Assembly (NCBI RefSeq): GCF_002929745.1
Contig: NZ_PJIQ01000001.1
Coordinates: 112,850-176,849 of the forward strand
Origin: Arthrobacter sp. B1805
GTDB lineage: Bacteria; Actinomycetota; Actinomycetes; Actinomycetales; Micrococcaceae
Direction: 5' to 3'
Length of the DNA stretch: 64,000 nt
In this document: piece by piece, positions 49,915-58,482 of the stretch
Position numbering within the stretch: the stretch's first letter is position 1
Layout: each line of letters starts with the position of its first letter
Position numbers and translations under genes: made by a program
The notes under the pieces: model-generated
Database searches by the model: none
What the model was told of the DNA's origin: nothing
What the model saw: only the letters and a program-made list of their open reading frames with translations

Positions 49915-51131
49915 GCTGTCCGGGTTCATGAGGGAGTGCTTCCGGCCGTAGAACCAGTAGACGGCGAGGCCTATCAGGAGCCACACGCCGAACCTCAGCC
50001 AGGTCTCCCAGTGGAGCTGGAGGATCAGGAAGAGCGAGGCGAGGACACCGAAAGCAGGGACGATCGGCATCAGGGCAGCGTGAAGGTGCGGGGGACCTCA
50101 GGCCGCGTGCGGCGTAGCACGATCACCGCGATGCAGACGACGATGAACGCAGCGAGGATCCCGATATTGGTGAGGTCGGCGACGGCGCGGATGGGGAAGA
50201 CGCCCGCGAGCAGTGCCGAGGCGACACCGGCGATCCAGGTGACGCGCTGCGGCGTCCCGTTCCGGTCCGTCGTCGAGAACCATGCCGGCAGCAGCCCGTC
50301 CCTGCTCATGGAGAACCAGACGCGGGTCACGCCGAGGAGGAAGGTCAGCATGACCGTGAGGATCGAGATCACGGCGAACGCCGAGATGATCGTGGCGACG
50401 ACGGGCAAACCGACGGACTGGAAGGCGGAGGCGAAGCCCGCCGTCGGGCTGATGTCCTCGTAGTTCTGCATGCCGGCGGGCCAGAGCGTCGCGAGGACGT
50501 ACAGCACCATGGCGATCAGTAGGGACAGGAGGATCGCCTTCGGCATGTGCTTCTTGCCGTCGGTGGTTTCCTCCGCCGCCGTGCTCATGGCGTCGTACCC
50601 GAAGACCGCGAAGAAGACCGTGGCAGCGCCGGTGAACACGGCTCCGAAGCCCGAGGGCAGGAACGGCGAGTAGTTCTCCGCGTTGACGTAGAAGAATCCG
50701 AGGCCCACGATGCCGAGGATGAGCAGGATCTTGAGCCCGACGGCGATGAGCTCGAACTTGCCGAAGGTCTTGGTGCCGCGGCTCAGGATGAACGTGATGA
50801 GGAGGCACACCACGATCGCGGGAACGTTGATCACGCCACCCTCGATGGTGTCCGGGGTGCCCTGCATCCACGTGGGCACGGTGACGCCGATGCCGGACAT
50901 GAACCCGGTGAAATAGCCCGAGATGCCGATGGCGACGACGGCCACGATCGCAATGTACTCGAGCAGGATGTCCCACCCGATGAACCAGCCGATGATCTCG
51001 CCGAGGGCTACGTAGCCGTACGTGTAGGCGGAGCCGGCGCGCAGGATCATTCCGGCGGCCTCTGCGTACGAGAGGGCAGCAGCCGCACTGGCGAGCCCCG
51101 CGACGAGGAACGATATCAGGACGGTCGGTCC
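49882..51131 (-). pseudogene. Decayed APC permease: N-terminus missing, frameshift near the C-terminus
   Basis: The permease frame begins abruptly with GPTVLISFLVAGLASAAAALSYAEAAG, which is helix 2, immediately after the stop codon of the PAP2 gene (TGA at 51132). Helix 1 and any start region are absent. It is then open through helices 3-11 to TRPEVPRTFTLP at 50070, where TGA stops it. The last helices (MPIVPAFGVLASLFLILQL and on) continue one base out of frame to 49882, as if one C was lost from CTGCCC. At least two lesions mark it as non-functional. It is a close relative of the intact permease at 48204. Confidence 0.8.
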
Positions 51132-51926
51132 TCAGACCGGATGATCGCGCGCGGCCGTGCGATGCAGTCGGAAGGTCAGGAAGAGCCGGTGGGCGGTGAT
51201 CACGACGGCGAGCCATGCGATGCCGAGTGTCCATGCCACGAGGACGTCGGTCAGCCAGTGGTGCCCCAGGAAGACCCGGCTGAGGCCCATCGTCACGGCG
51301 AAGAGGACGGCGAGCGTGATGGTCAGGGCACGGGTGCGCTTGCGACGCTGCCGCAGCACGAGCAGGTAGGCGACGATGCCGGCGATGACGAGGGCGTTGA
51401 GGGAATGCCCGCTGGGAAAGGACGGCGAGGATTCGTAGGGCGGAACGGCGAGTTCGACAGGGGGCCGCAGGCGTCCGATGGCGTCCTTGCCCGCCACGGT
51501 CATCAGCAGGGAACCGAACGCCGCGGCCGGCAGCAGGATCACGGGCGACCAGGATCGTCGGCTGACGGCGAGGAACACCATGATGAGGATGGCCAGGATC
51601 GGCATGCCGATCGGTCCGCCGATGTTCGTGTAGCCGGTGATGAAGGCGTTGAGCCAGTCCTGCCGGAGTGACACGGCGAGGTCGAGGGCGGGCTGGTCGA
51701 GGGCCGCGACGTCGTCCGCCTCCACGACGGACTCGTACACTTCGGCCGATGCGGCTGTCAGGGCCGCAGCGATCCCGCCGCCGATTCCGATGATGAGAAG
51801 CAGCGCTGTATGCGGACCCACCCATCGCACGAGGGGGCGGATGCACCGGACGAGGAAGCGGCCGACCGGCGTCGTCCAGCGGGTGAGGTCCCGCGGCCCG
51901 ACGTACTGGTCCTGGTGAGCTGGCAT
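51132..51926 (-). CDS. PAP2-family phosphatase
   Basis: Membrane phosphatase of 264 residues with six hydrophobic segments. The three catalytic motifs are KDAIGRLRP (147-155), FPSGHS (170-175) and SRVFLGHHWLTD (216-227). Members dephosphorylate lipid phosphates such as phosphatidate or undecaprenyl diphosphate at the outer face. Its stop codon lies exactly at the junction with the permease remnant. The last residues (LHRTAARDHPV) are still plausible, but the deletion may have altered its end. Confidence 0.88.
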   Translation of the reverse strand: MPAHQDQYVGPRDLTRWTTPVGRFLVRCIRPLVRWVGPHTALLLIIGIGGGIAAALTAASAEVYESVVEADDVAALDQPALDLAVSLRQDWLNAFITGYTNIGGPIGMPILAILIMVFLAVSRRSWSPVILLPAAAFGSLLMTVAGKDAIGRLRPPVELAVPPYESSPSFPSGHSLNALVIAGIVAYLLVLRQRRKRTRALTITLAVLFAVTMGLSRVFLGHHWLTDVLVAWTLGIAWLAVVITAHRLFLTFRLHRTAARDHPV

Positions 51927-52136
51927 CCATCGACTCTATGCCGGAGCCGGCGTCGGCGGCACCTCGGATGCCGGGCCGTGGTTCTGTTTGCGTCACCCGT
52001 CCATGTGCTGGTGTCCGTCGGTCTGCTCATGCTCTCCCGGTCCGGGCGAGATAACCCGGCGTGCCATCGAGCGTGCCACGAGGTATGTCGCAGGAAGAGT
52101 CGCCGACCAGCGGGGGGATGCAACTAGGCTGGCCGC

Positions 52137-52799
52137 ATGATCGAGCCACGACAGATCCGCGACATCGTACGCGGCGTCCCCGTCTTCCCGGACGAGATGC
52201 CGCTCTTCGACCCGGGGGCCGCCCCTGCCTCGCCGATCGCACTGTTCATCGAGTGGCTGGAGCGTGCGGTGGAGGACGGCATCGCAGCACCCCACGCGGT
52301 CAACCTGTCAACGGTGGACGACGACGGAGCACCGGACGCCCGCGTCGTGATCCTCAAGGACGTCGTCGAGACGGGTTGGCAGGTGGCGTCGAGCAACGAC
52401 AGCCCCAAGGGTAGGCAACTGACGGCTTATCCAGCCGCGGCCCTCACGTTCTTCTGGCCGGCAGCAGGGCGGCAGGTCCGGGTCCGCGGGGCCGTGTCCA
52501 CCGGCAGCACGCAGGAAAACGATGCCGATTTCCAGCGCCGGCACCCGGTGGCCCGGGCGCTCGTGCTGGCGGGCACGCAGAGCTCGGCGGTGCGGGACCG
52601 GGACGATATCGACACCGCGGTGGCGGAGCAGTTACGCCGCATCGAGGCGACGGATGGACTGACCTCGACGACATGGACGGTCTTCACGATTGCACCGGAC
52701 GCGGTGGAGTTCTGGCAGGCCGACCATGAGCGCCGGCACACCCGCCTCCTCTACACCCGCTCCGGGGAGGGTTGGCGCCGGGAGATCCTCTGGCCGTAG
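52137..52799 (+). CDS. Pyridoxamine 5'-phosphate oxidase family protein
   Basis: FMN split-barrel protein of 220 residues. The PNPOx N-terminal domain has AVNLSTVDDDGAPDARVVILKDV and LTFFWPAAGRQVRVRG, and the C-terminal domain has VEFWQADHERRHTRLLY, WRREILWP. E. coli PdxH ends with a W-x-x-x-R-L-x-P, so this is a good match to true PNP oxidases, which make pyridoxal phosphate, though diverged. ATG 52137 is six bases after TAGGCT, with no ribosome binding site (leaderless). Confidence 0.83.
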   Translation: MIEPRQIRDIVRGVPVFPDEMPLFDPGAAPASPIALFIEWLERAVEDGIAAPHAVNLSTVDDDGAPDARVVILKDVVETGWQVASSNDSPKGRQLTAYPAAALTFFWPAAGRQVRVRGAVSTGSTQENDADFQRRHPVARALVLAGTQSSAVRDRDDIDTAVAEQLRRIEATDGLTSTTWTVFTIAPDAVEFWQADHERRHTRLLYTRSGEGWRREILWP

Positions 52800-52885
52800 C
52801 GGGCCGTCCGCCTTCGCCAGGGTGTCGACGGGTGAGAGCAGCAACTATGCTGCCGCCTACTATCGAGACGAAGATCGGAGCTCTG

Positions 52886-53482
52886 ATGTTGGTCCGCCAT
52901 CGTGACGCTGAACCGTCGATCGATCCCTCTGCGTATGTTGCACCGTCCGCGGTGATCGTGGGTGATGTCCGTATCGCTGCGGGTGCGCGTGTTCTTCATG
53001 GGGCTGTGCTCTCCGCGGAGGACGGCGAAGTCGTCATCGGTGAGGACACGGTGGTCATGGAACAGGCGCTCATCCGTGGCCGCGCAGGTTTTCCTGCCCG
53101 CATAGGAGCGGCGGTGATGATCGGTCCGCACGCTCACGTGAACGGCAGCGTTGTGGAATCCGAGTGCTTCATCGCAACCGGCGCGGCATTGTTTCCCGGC
53201 AGCCGGGTAGGTGGGGGCTCGGAGATTCGGATCAACGGCGTCGTGCAGGTCAACACGGCCGTGCTTCCCGGTTCGATCGTACCGATCGGCTGGGTCGCCG
53301 TGGGCGATCCCGCCTCCATCCTTCCACCCGAACGACACGACGAGATCTGGGCGATCCAACGTGAACTCGACTTCGGTGGCACCGTCTACGGTGTGGGCCG
53401 GGACGTATCGCTGCGGGAGATCATGCGCCGCCAATCCGAGTACTACGGTGTGCATGCCGCAGACACCGTCATTGCCCCATAG
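52886..53482 (+). CDS. Gamma-carbonic-anhydrase-like hexapeptide protein
   Basis: Left-handed beta-helix protein of 198 residues from ATG 52886, preceded by CGGAGCTCTG; earlier in-frame starts lack a site. Repeats of the [LIV]GxxxxI type run from about 15 to 125. Metal histidines of gamma-CA/YrdA proteins are not in their usual places: RVLHGAVLSAEDGE, MIGPHAHVNGSV supply candidates. It may be a carbonic anhydrase homologue or a transferase with bound metal. Confidence 0.72.
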   Translation: MLVRHRDAEPSIDPSAYVAPSAVIVGDVRIAAGARVLHGAVLSAEDGEVVIGEDTVVMEQALIRGRAGFPARIGAAVMIGPHAHVNGSVVESECFIATGAALFPGSRVGGGSEIRINGVVQVNTAVLPGSIVPIGWVAVGDPASILPPERHDEIWAIQRELDFGGTVYGVGRDVSLREIMRRQSEYYGVHAADTVIAP

Positions 53483-53593
53483 CGGGGTTCCCCCAGCCGG
53501 CACATTCCCTCGCCCGCCATGGGCATTGTCATCCTGCTGTCGACGGCGCCCGGTGGAGGAACCCGTAGGGGATGAAGACCCTGCGATGGCCCG

Positions 53594-54616
53594 CTACGCC
53601 GTCGTCGTTCCGTCGGCCGGTTCGCCGACGCACACGCGCAGCTTGTGCACGAAATCGAGTTTGGCGATCACCGCCGGCGGCAGGACGAAGGGATACAGGT
53701 CGTTCGCGCCCATGCTGCGATTGACCTGGTTCAGTGCGACGGAGAGCGGGATCCAGGTCTCACGGACGACGACGGCGAAGTCCTCGGTGCTGTTCGGGCC
53801 GGGGCCGGAGGCGAGTCCGTACTGCAGGGCCGTATCCACGGTGTCGCAGATGTGGAGGTAATGCGCGAAGGTCTCGGCGAAGTCCTCGTAGGGGTGCATG
53901 GTCGCGTACATGGAGATGTGGTTCTTCTCCCAGCCCTCGGGCGCTCCCTCGTCGTAGTGCCGCTTGATGGCGTCCTTGTAGCTGGCCCGGTCGTCACCGA
54001 AGATGCTGCGGGCCCTGTCGGTCACCTCGGGATCCGAGAAGACGAGGGTGCCCTCGAAGTAGTGGCCGGTCTCGTGCCGGAAGTGTCCGAGCATGGTGCG
54101 GTAGGGCTCGTCGAGCTTGGCGCGCATCTTCTCCCGGTGTGAGTCCACCGTCTCGGCGAGGTCGATCGTGATGAGACCGTTCTGGTGGCCGATCACCACC
54201 TTCTCCTCGACGCTCGAGAGCAGGTCGAACGCGAGGCCGCGTTCCGGGTTCTGGATCCGGTCCTCGATGGGGAGTCCCAGGACGTCGAGTTCATAGATCA
54301 GGTGCCGCTTCGAACGCTCGGCATCGAGGAACTGCGCCAGGCCGGTCGTGTCGTGATCCTCGGGGCGGGTCCGCGTCAGGGTGCAGCTGAAGCACTCGTC
54401 CCCGTCCTCCCGGACCAGCCAGGTGCAACCGGACAGCGCGAGGTTGGTGCAACGCCGGAGTTGCTGGCCCTGCAGGTCGCGGTACACGCCGTCGTCGTCG
54501 AGCGGAGCGATGATCCGCTCGCCGCGGTGGTAGCCCAGCTGCGTGCCGCAGGCGAGGCATCGGGAGTTCTCGAAGAACAGGGCAGAGGCGCAGACGGCGC
54601 AGGTGAAGCGTTGCAT
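53594..54616 (-). CDS. Putative zinc-binding metallopeptidase
   Basis: Protein of 340 residues. The N-terminal zinc ribbon (C6, C9, C20, C23, then C56, C64, C75, C78) is followed by a peptidase-like domain with the zincin motif H181-E-T-G-H185 in GHFRHETGHYF. This pairing matches the uncharacterised zinc-ribbon_6 / Peptidase_Mx family. No signal peptide is seen, so it is cytosolic. The substrate is not known. ATG 54616 has GGACC, a weak ribosome binding site. Confidence 0.83.
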   Translation of the reverse strand: MQRFTCAVCASALFFENSRCLACGTQLGYHRGERIIAPLDDDGVYRDLQGQQLRRCTNLALSGCTWLVREDGDECFSCTLTRTRPEDHDTTGLAQFLDAERSKRHLIYELDVLGLPIEDRIQNPERGLAFDLLSSVEEKVVIGHQNGLITIDLAETVDSHREKMRAKLDEPYRTMLGHFRHETGHYFEGTLVFSDPEVTDRARSIFGDDRASYKDAIKRHYDEGAPEGWEKNHISMYATMHPYEDFAETFAHYLHICDTVDTALQYGLASGPGPNSTEDFAVVVRETWIPLSVALNQVNRSMGANDLYPFVLPPAVIAKLDFVHKLRVCVGEPADGTTTA

Positions 54617-54653
54617 GGGGTCCTGGATCTCGTGGTTTCGTGTTTCGGAAGGG

Positions 54654-55430
54654 TCAGCTGAAGAAGACGATGCGGATCAGTGCCGCGCTACCGATCACGA
54701 GGATCGTTGCGCGCAGCGCGAGCGGGGAGAGCTTGCGGCCCACGCGTGCCCCGAGGAAACCTCCGAGGGTGGCGCCCACCGCGATGATGAGCACCACGGC
54801 CCAGTCGATCGACTCCCACGCGAAAACCATGAAGGTCACGGCGGCGACGGCGTTGACGGCGGTGGTCAGGACGTTCTTGATGGCGTTGATGCGCTGGAGG
54901 CTCTCGATCGTGACCATGCTCATCAGTCCCACGATCAGGATCCCCTGCGCCGCACCGAAATAGCCTCCGTAGACGCCCAGCACCGCGATGCCGGCGAGGA
55001 GGAGCAGCGTGCGACGGCGCGACGGACCGGCATCGGGCGCTGCGTCTCCGGCCTTCGCAGCAGCTGCCCGCTGCACGCGGGGTGCAAGTGCCACCATGAC
55101 GAGGCCGATGATGATCAGGACCGGGACGATCGCCTGGAACGCTTCGGCCGGAAGCACGAGCAGCAGGAGCGCCCCACCGAGCCCGCCGAGGACGGACAGG
55201 GGCAGGAGCCGCAGCAGGAGGCGCTTGTTAGCGGCGATCTCGCGGCGGTAGCCCCACGATCCCGAGAGTCCGCCGCCCACCAGGCCGATGTTGTTCGAGA
55301 TGTTGGCGACGATCGGCGGGTATCCGAAGAGCAGCAGGGTGGGGAAGGTGACCAGCGTGCCGGAGCCGACCACGACGTTGATCATCCCGGCCCAGAAACC
55401 CGCGAGGAGGATGACGGCGATCTCGATCAC
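54654..55430 (-). CDS. TauE/SafE family sulfite/organosulfonate exporter
   Basis: Membrane protein of 258 residues with about eight helices and the two family repeats VGSGTLVTFPTLLLFGYPPIVANISNNIGL and the later GGYFGAAQGILIVGLMSM. Such carriers move anions such as sulfite, sulfoacetate or related carboxylates. The genes around it (metallopeptidase, Rho-N protein) give no hint of the cargo. The start at ATG 55430 fits the family. Confidence 0.88.
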   Translation of the reverse strand: MIEIAVILLAGFWAGMINVVVGSGTLVTFPTLLLFGYPPIVANISNNIGLVGGGLSGSWGYRREIAANKRLLLRLLPLSVLGGLGGALLLLVLPAEAFQAIVPVLIIIGLVMVALAPRVQRAAAAKAGDAAPDAGPSRRRTLLLLAGIAVLGVYGGYFGAAQGILIVGLMSMVTIESLQRINAIKNVLTTAVNAVAAVTFMVFAWESIDWAVVLIIAVGATLGGFLGARVGRKLSPLALRATILVIGSAALIRIVFFS

Positions 55431-55471
55431 GCGGGGAGTTCCCTTCCGGTCGTTGAGGGCGCCACGACATA

Positions 55472-55505
55472 CGACTGCCGTGCCATTGTTCCGGCACGGC
55501 AGTCG
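55472..55505 (-). terminator. Hairpin after the Rho-N/DUF7218 gene
   Basis: CGACTGCCGTGCC pairs with GGCACGGCAGTCG around eight bases. It is 54 bp past the stop of the gene at 55559 and before the TauE gene. Confidence 0.75.
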
Positions 55506-55558
55506 GTGGAAGGGGCGCTAGACCAAGGATATGTCGAGCAGCGAGGGCGCCTCTGCCC

Positions 55559-56188
55559 TCAGGCGTCCTCGCGGTTGGGGCTCTCCAGGATGAAGAAGTT
55601 GGACTGGTTCCCGTCCTTGCGCTGTTCCTGGTAGATGAAGTTCAGCTGGCGCTCGTCGAACGTCCTGAACCATTCGTCCCAGCTCACGTGACGCAGCTTG
55701 TCCGTGTCCTCGTTGAAGTCGAAGCGGAGCACGCCCAGGTGATCGCCGTGCTCCGTGCCATCGACCGTAGCAGGGCGCGCGCCGCGGGACTCCGCCCACT
55801 GCTTGATGACCTCGTGATGGGTGGTCGCGAGACTGCGGCCCTCCCGTTCGGGGTCCTCGTCGGGCGACGTGATTTCCTGGGAGTACTTGAGCGACTTGGA
55901 CGTCTCGGAACCCGTGCGGATCCTGCCGCCGTCCGGTCCTGCGCCGACGTCGTCCGACGCATCGTCCGGCTCGCTTCCCGAAGCGTCGTCGTCCCGTTCA
56001 TCGCCGACGGCGTGCTCCTGCTTCGCCTTGGCCACCGCGTCGACGAGTTCGCCCTTCCGCATGCCGGAGGTTCCCGAGAGTCCCTCCTCCTTCGCCTCGC
56101 TGCGCAGCTCGTCCACCTTCATCCCGCGCAATTCGGTCTCGCTGACGTCGGGTGTGTCGGGGGTCTGGTTCCCGGGCTCGTTCGCCAT
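55559..56188 (-). CDS. Rho N-terminal-like / DUF7218 protein
   Basis: Protein of 209 residues. The first 60 residues carry a SAP/Rho-N-type helical motif (MKVDELRSEAKEEGLSGTSGMRKGELVDAVAKA). Then comes an acidic linker, and a C-terminal domain of the DUF7218/DUF2945-like type (HHEVIKQWAESRGARPATVDGTEHGDHLGVLRFDF). These are small stress-associated proteins of unknown biochemistry; the N-terminal motif suggests nucleic acid binding. The TAAG palindrome is at 56250-56261, following GGGTAAT on the gene's strand, with TTGACA upstream of that. Confidence 0.78.
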   Translation of the reverse strand: MANEPGNQTPDTPDVSETELRGMKVDELRSEAKEEGLSGTSGMRKGELVDAVAKAKQEHAVGDERDDDASGSEPDDASDDVGAGPDGGRIRTGSETSKSLKYSQEITSPDEDPEREGRSLATTHHEVIKQWAESRGARPATVDGTEHGDHLGVLRFDFNEDTDKLRHVSWDEWFRTFDERQLNFIYQEQRKDGNQSNFFILESPNREDA

Positions 56189-56249
56189 GCTGAACTTCCT
56201 TCCGGTCGACGTTCCCGGTCGCGGGCACTGGATGCCCGGACCGAAGAAC

Positions 56250-56261
56250 TAAGCGTGCTTA
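56250..56261. promoter_or_regulatory. TAAG-N3-GCTTA palindrome, site 3, with promoter
   Basis: On the minus strand TAAGCACGCTTA follows GGGTAAT directly, with TTGACA 18 bases further up (56287-56292). That places the palindrome over the likely start of transcription for the gene at 56188, the classical position for a repressor. Confidence 0.65.
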
Positions 56262-56318
56262 TTACCCTCGTCGTCGGGAGGTCGGCTGTCAAGGAATGAC
56301 CCGCCGACGGATTCCGCC

Positions 56319-57146
56319 TCAGTGACCGAACTCGTCCGAATCGACGATGTCCGCTGCGCCGGTATCGAGCAGGTAGATACTCGCCAGCTCGGCGCCGGAG
56401 AGCTCGAAGTCGAAGATGTCGAGGTTCTGCGCGAGCCGCTCGCGGTTCGAGGACTTCGGTATGGCCACCAGTCCCTGCTGCACGTGCCAGCGCAGCACCA
56501 CCTGCGCCGCGGTGCGGCCGTGCGCCTCGGCGATGGCGGCGACACCGGGTTCGTCCAGCAGGCCGCTGCCGGGGCCCAGGGGACTCCAGGACTCGGTCAC
56601 GATGCCGTGCTCGTTGTGGAAGGCGCGCTCCTCGATCCGCGGGCGCTGCGGGTCGAGCTGGATCTGGTTGACGTCGGGCACGATCCCGGCGTCGATGACG
56701 TGCTGCAGATGAGTGGGCTTGAAGTTCGAGGTTCCGACGGCACGCACGAGCCCTTCCTCGAGAAGCGCTGCAATACCCTGTACGGCCTCGACGTAACGGC
56801 CCTGGGCCGGGTTGGGCCAATGGACGAGTAGGAGGTCGATGTAGTCCACGCCGAGCAGTTTCGTGCTTTCCTCGAACGCGCGACGCACACCGTCGGTGGA
56901 GTGGTGCTCGCGGTTGAACTTCGTCGTGATGAAGAGTTCCTCCCGAGGGAGCCCCGAGCGGCGGATCCCCTCGCCGACGCCCTTCTCGTTGCGGTAGTTC
57001 TCGGCGGTATCGATGAGCCGGTACCCGGTCTCGATCGCGAGGTCGACCGTCTCAGCGGCTTCCTCGTCGTTCAGCGGCCAGGTGCCGAGACCGAGGAGGG
57101 GTAGGCGGGCGCCGCTGCGCAGCTGGACGGTGGGGGCGAGTGCCAT
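56319..57146 (-). CDS. Aldo/keto reductase (2,5-diketo-gluconate reductase type)
   Basis: TIM-barrel NADPH reductase of 275 residues from ATG 57146, which follows CAGGAGC. The catalytic tetrad is D46, Y51, K76 and H109 (DTAENYRNE, TTKF, LLVHWP). The cofactor loop is IPKSSNRERLAQNLDIFDFELS. It resembles YvgN/DkgA-type AKR5 enzymes, which reduce reactive carbonyls such as methylglyoxal. Tandem TTGACG repeats lie upstream. Confidence 0.88.
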   Translation of the reverse strand: MALAPTVQLRSGARLPLLGLGTWPLNDEEAAETVDLAIETGYRLIDTAENYRNEKGVGEGIRRSGLPREELFITTKFNREHHSTDGVRRAFEESTKLLGVDYIDLLLVHWPNPAQGRYVEAVQGIAALLEEGLVRAVGTSNFKPTHLQHVIDAGIVPDVNQIQLDPQRPRIEERAFHNEHGIVTESWSPLGPGSGLLDEPGVAAIAEAHGRTAAQVVLRWHVQQGLVAIPKSSNRERLAQNLDIFDFELSGAELASIYLLDTGAADIVDSDEFGH

Positions 57147-57202
57147 GGGGTAGCTCCTGCTCGAAGGTCGGTGTCCGACCCACCATTTCCCCTCCGCGGG
57201 CG

Positions 57203-57254
57203 CCTCGTCAACACACCTCGTCAACACACGTCGTCAACACACGTCGTCAACATA
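57203..57254 (-). repeat. Four tandem 13-bp repeats in the aldo/keto reductase promoter region
   Basis: The unit C(C/G)TCGTCAACACA occurs four times without gaps (the last ends ATA). On the gene's strand each unit reads TGTGTTGACGACG, so TTGAC is repeated every 13 bp, 57-108 bp ahead of the ATG. Confidence 0.85.
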
Positions 57255-57293
57255 CCGGGGCGACGTGCGGGATCATCGACCGTTCGGGTGGGC

Positions 57294-57617
57294 CTAGCTG
57301 ATGAGCGGTTGCCACCTGAGTTCGGGTACCTCGGTGGTGGAACTGGTCGCGACTCTGAAGGAGCCACCAGAGGAGCCACTGTAGGAGGCACGGGGGCCCT
57401 GGTGGGGCAGGCCGTCAGCAAGCAGGTCGTCGATCAGCTCATTGATGGCCTGCGCGACGCAGTCCCGCTCCTCACGGGGGAGGGGCGCGAGGCCGTGCAG
57501 GTAGGCGTCGATCTCCAACTCGTCGAAGAAGCCCCCCGAGTTGAGGTAGTGGGAGTGGATGTCCTGCACTGTGAGTGCCGACGTCATCATCGCCGCGTGG
57601 GCGGTCTGGAACTGCAC
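57294..57617 (-). CDS. Hypothetical protein of 107 residues
   Basis: GTG start at 57617 behind GAGGAGCCCGTC. The first 70 residues are helical (ALTVQDIHSHYLNSGGFFDELEIDAYLHGLAPLPREERDCVAQAINELIDDLL); the tail is Ser/Gly-rich and probably disordered. No family recognised; it may be a small regulator. It is transcribed alone, divergent from the GNAT copy B. Confidence 0.6.
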   Translation of the reverse strand: MQFQTAHAAMMTSALTVQDIHSHYLNSGGFFDELEIDAYLHGLAPLPREERDCVAQAINELIDDLLADGLPHQGPRASYSGSSGGSFRVATSSTTEVPELRWQPLIS

Positions 57618-57763
57618 GACGGGCTCCTCATGGCAGGATCACCGGCAGTGCCGGCGCCGAATGTTCACGCAAACTTACGCCCAACTCCTTCAAGGCGTCC
57701 CTCACGGAACCTCAAGATTCGCTCAAGCGGTCGTCCTGCACGCGATCGCGCGGACGAAATTGA

Positions 57764-57775
57764 TAAGGGTGCTTA
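57764..57775. promoter_or_regulatory. TAAG-N3-GCTTA palindrome, site 4
   Basis: TAAGGGTGCTTA lies 84 bp before the ATG of GNAT copy B, inside the larger AT-rich symmetry AAATTGA-TAAG-N4-CTTA-ATTT. Confidence 0.6.
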
Positions 57776-57858
57776 ATTTCACATTGCGGAAGAATGCGCC
57801 TATAGTTTCGGACAGGCCTAGCAGCGGGCCATCGAACCACCTACCAGTGGAGCTGACC

Positions 57859-58482
57859 ATGGAAACTTTCCCGCTCGTCGATGATCGTCCCGAAGCTGTG
57901 CGACTGCGCGAGGCGGAGCACGTTGCCTGGGGGAGCACGCCGAAGGTTATCCATGCGGCGCGCCCCGACGAGTCCGGGTTCCCGAGTGACCTGGGCACAG
58001 TCAGCACGCGCCAGCTGCGGGTCCTGTGCAACCAGGTGTACCGCCTGCTCGACAGGGACTTCCCGCCGATGGAGGCCCTGCATCGGTACGAGATGCTGGT
58101 CGAGGAGATCGAGCAGCGCGAGGTCCAGGCCGAGACGAGGGTGGCTCCCGTCCGTGTGCGCAGTGGTTTCCGTGACAATTCATTGTTCTCCCGCTTCGAG
58201 CTGTTCAGTGACGGCACGATGGCCGGCCACGTGAAGTACGAGATGAAGGGCTCGCACGCGGTCCTGATCCAGGCCGTTGTGGATCCGCGCTTCGATGCAG
58301 TCGATGTCGAACCGGCGTTGATCCGCCAGGTACTCCTCGATGCCCACCGGCGGCGTATTGCCGTCGTCCCCTATTGCCCGAGGGTTCGTGACTTCCTGGC
58401 GGAGTTCCCGCAGTACCGCACGCTCCTGCCGCCCGACCAGCGCAGGAGGCTCGAGGCCTCACTGGTCGCCGCGGAGGGCTAG
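57859..58482 (+). CDS. GNAT-fold N-acetyltransferase-like protein, copy B
   Basis: Protein of 207 residues and a paralogue of copy A at 42364: the same domain order, with STRQLRVLCNQVYRLLD, DNSLFSRFELFSDGTMAGHVKYEM and LDAHRRRIAVVPYCPRVRDFLAEFPQY. The leader GTGGAG-CTGACC-ATGGAA is shared with copy A (GTGGAG-TTAACC-ATGGAA). A long frame upstream from 57559 is not supported. Its stop codon overlaps that of the next gene on the other strand. Confidence 0.78.
   Translation: METFPLVDDRPEAVRLREAEHVAWGSTPKVIHAARPDESGFPSDLGTVSTRQLRVLCNQVYRLLDRDFPPMEALHRYEMLVEEIEQREVQAETRVAPVRVRSGFRDNSLFSRFELFSDGTMAGHVKYEMKGSHAVLIQAVVDPRFDAVDVEPALIRQVLLDAHRRRIAVVPYCPRVRDFLAEFPQYRTLLPPDQRRRLEASLVAAEG

Noticed and set aside
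57203-57254. CRISPR or replication iterons
   Set aside because: Units are 13 bp, contiguous and only four; there is no replication gene or AT-rich region next to them.
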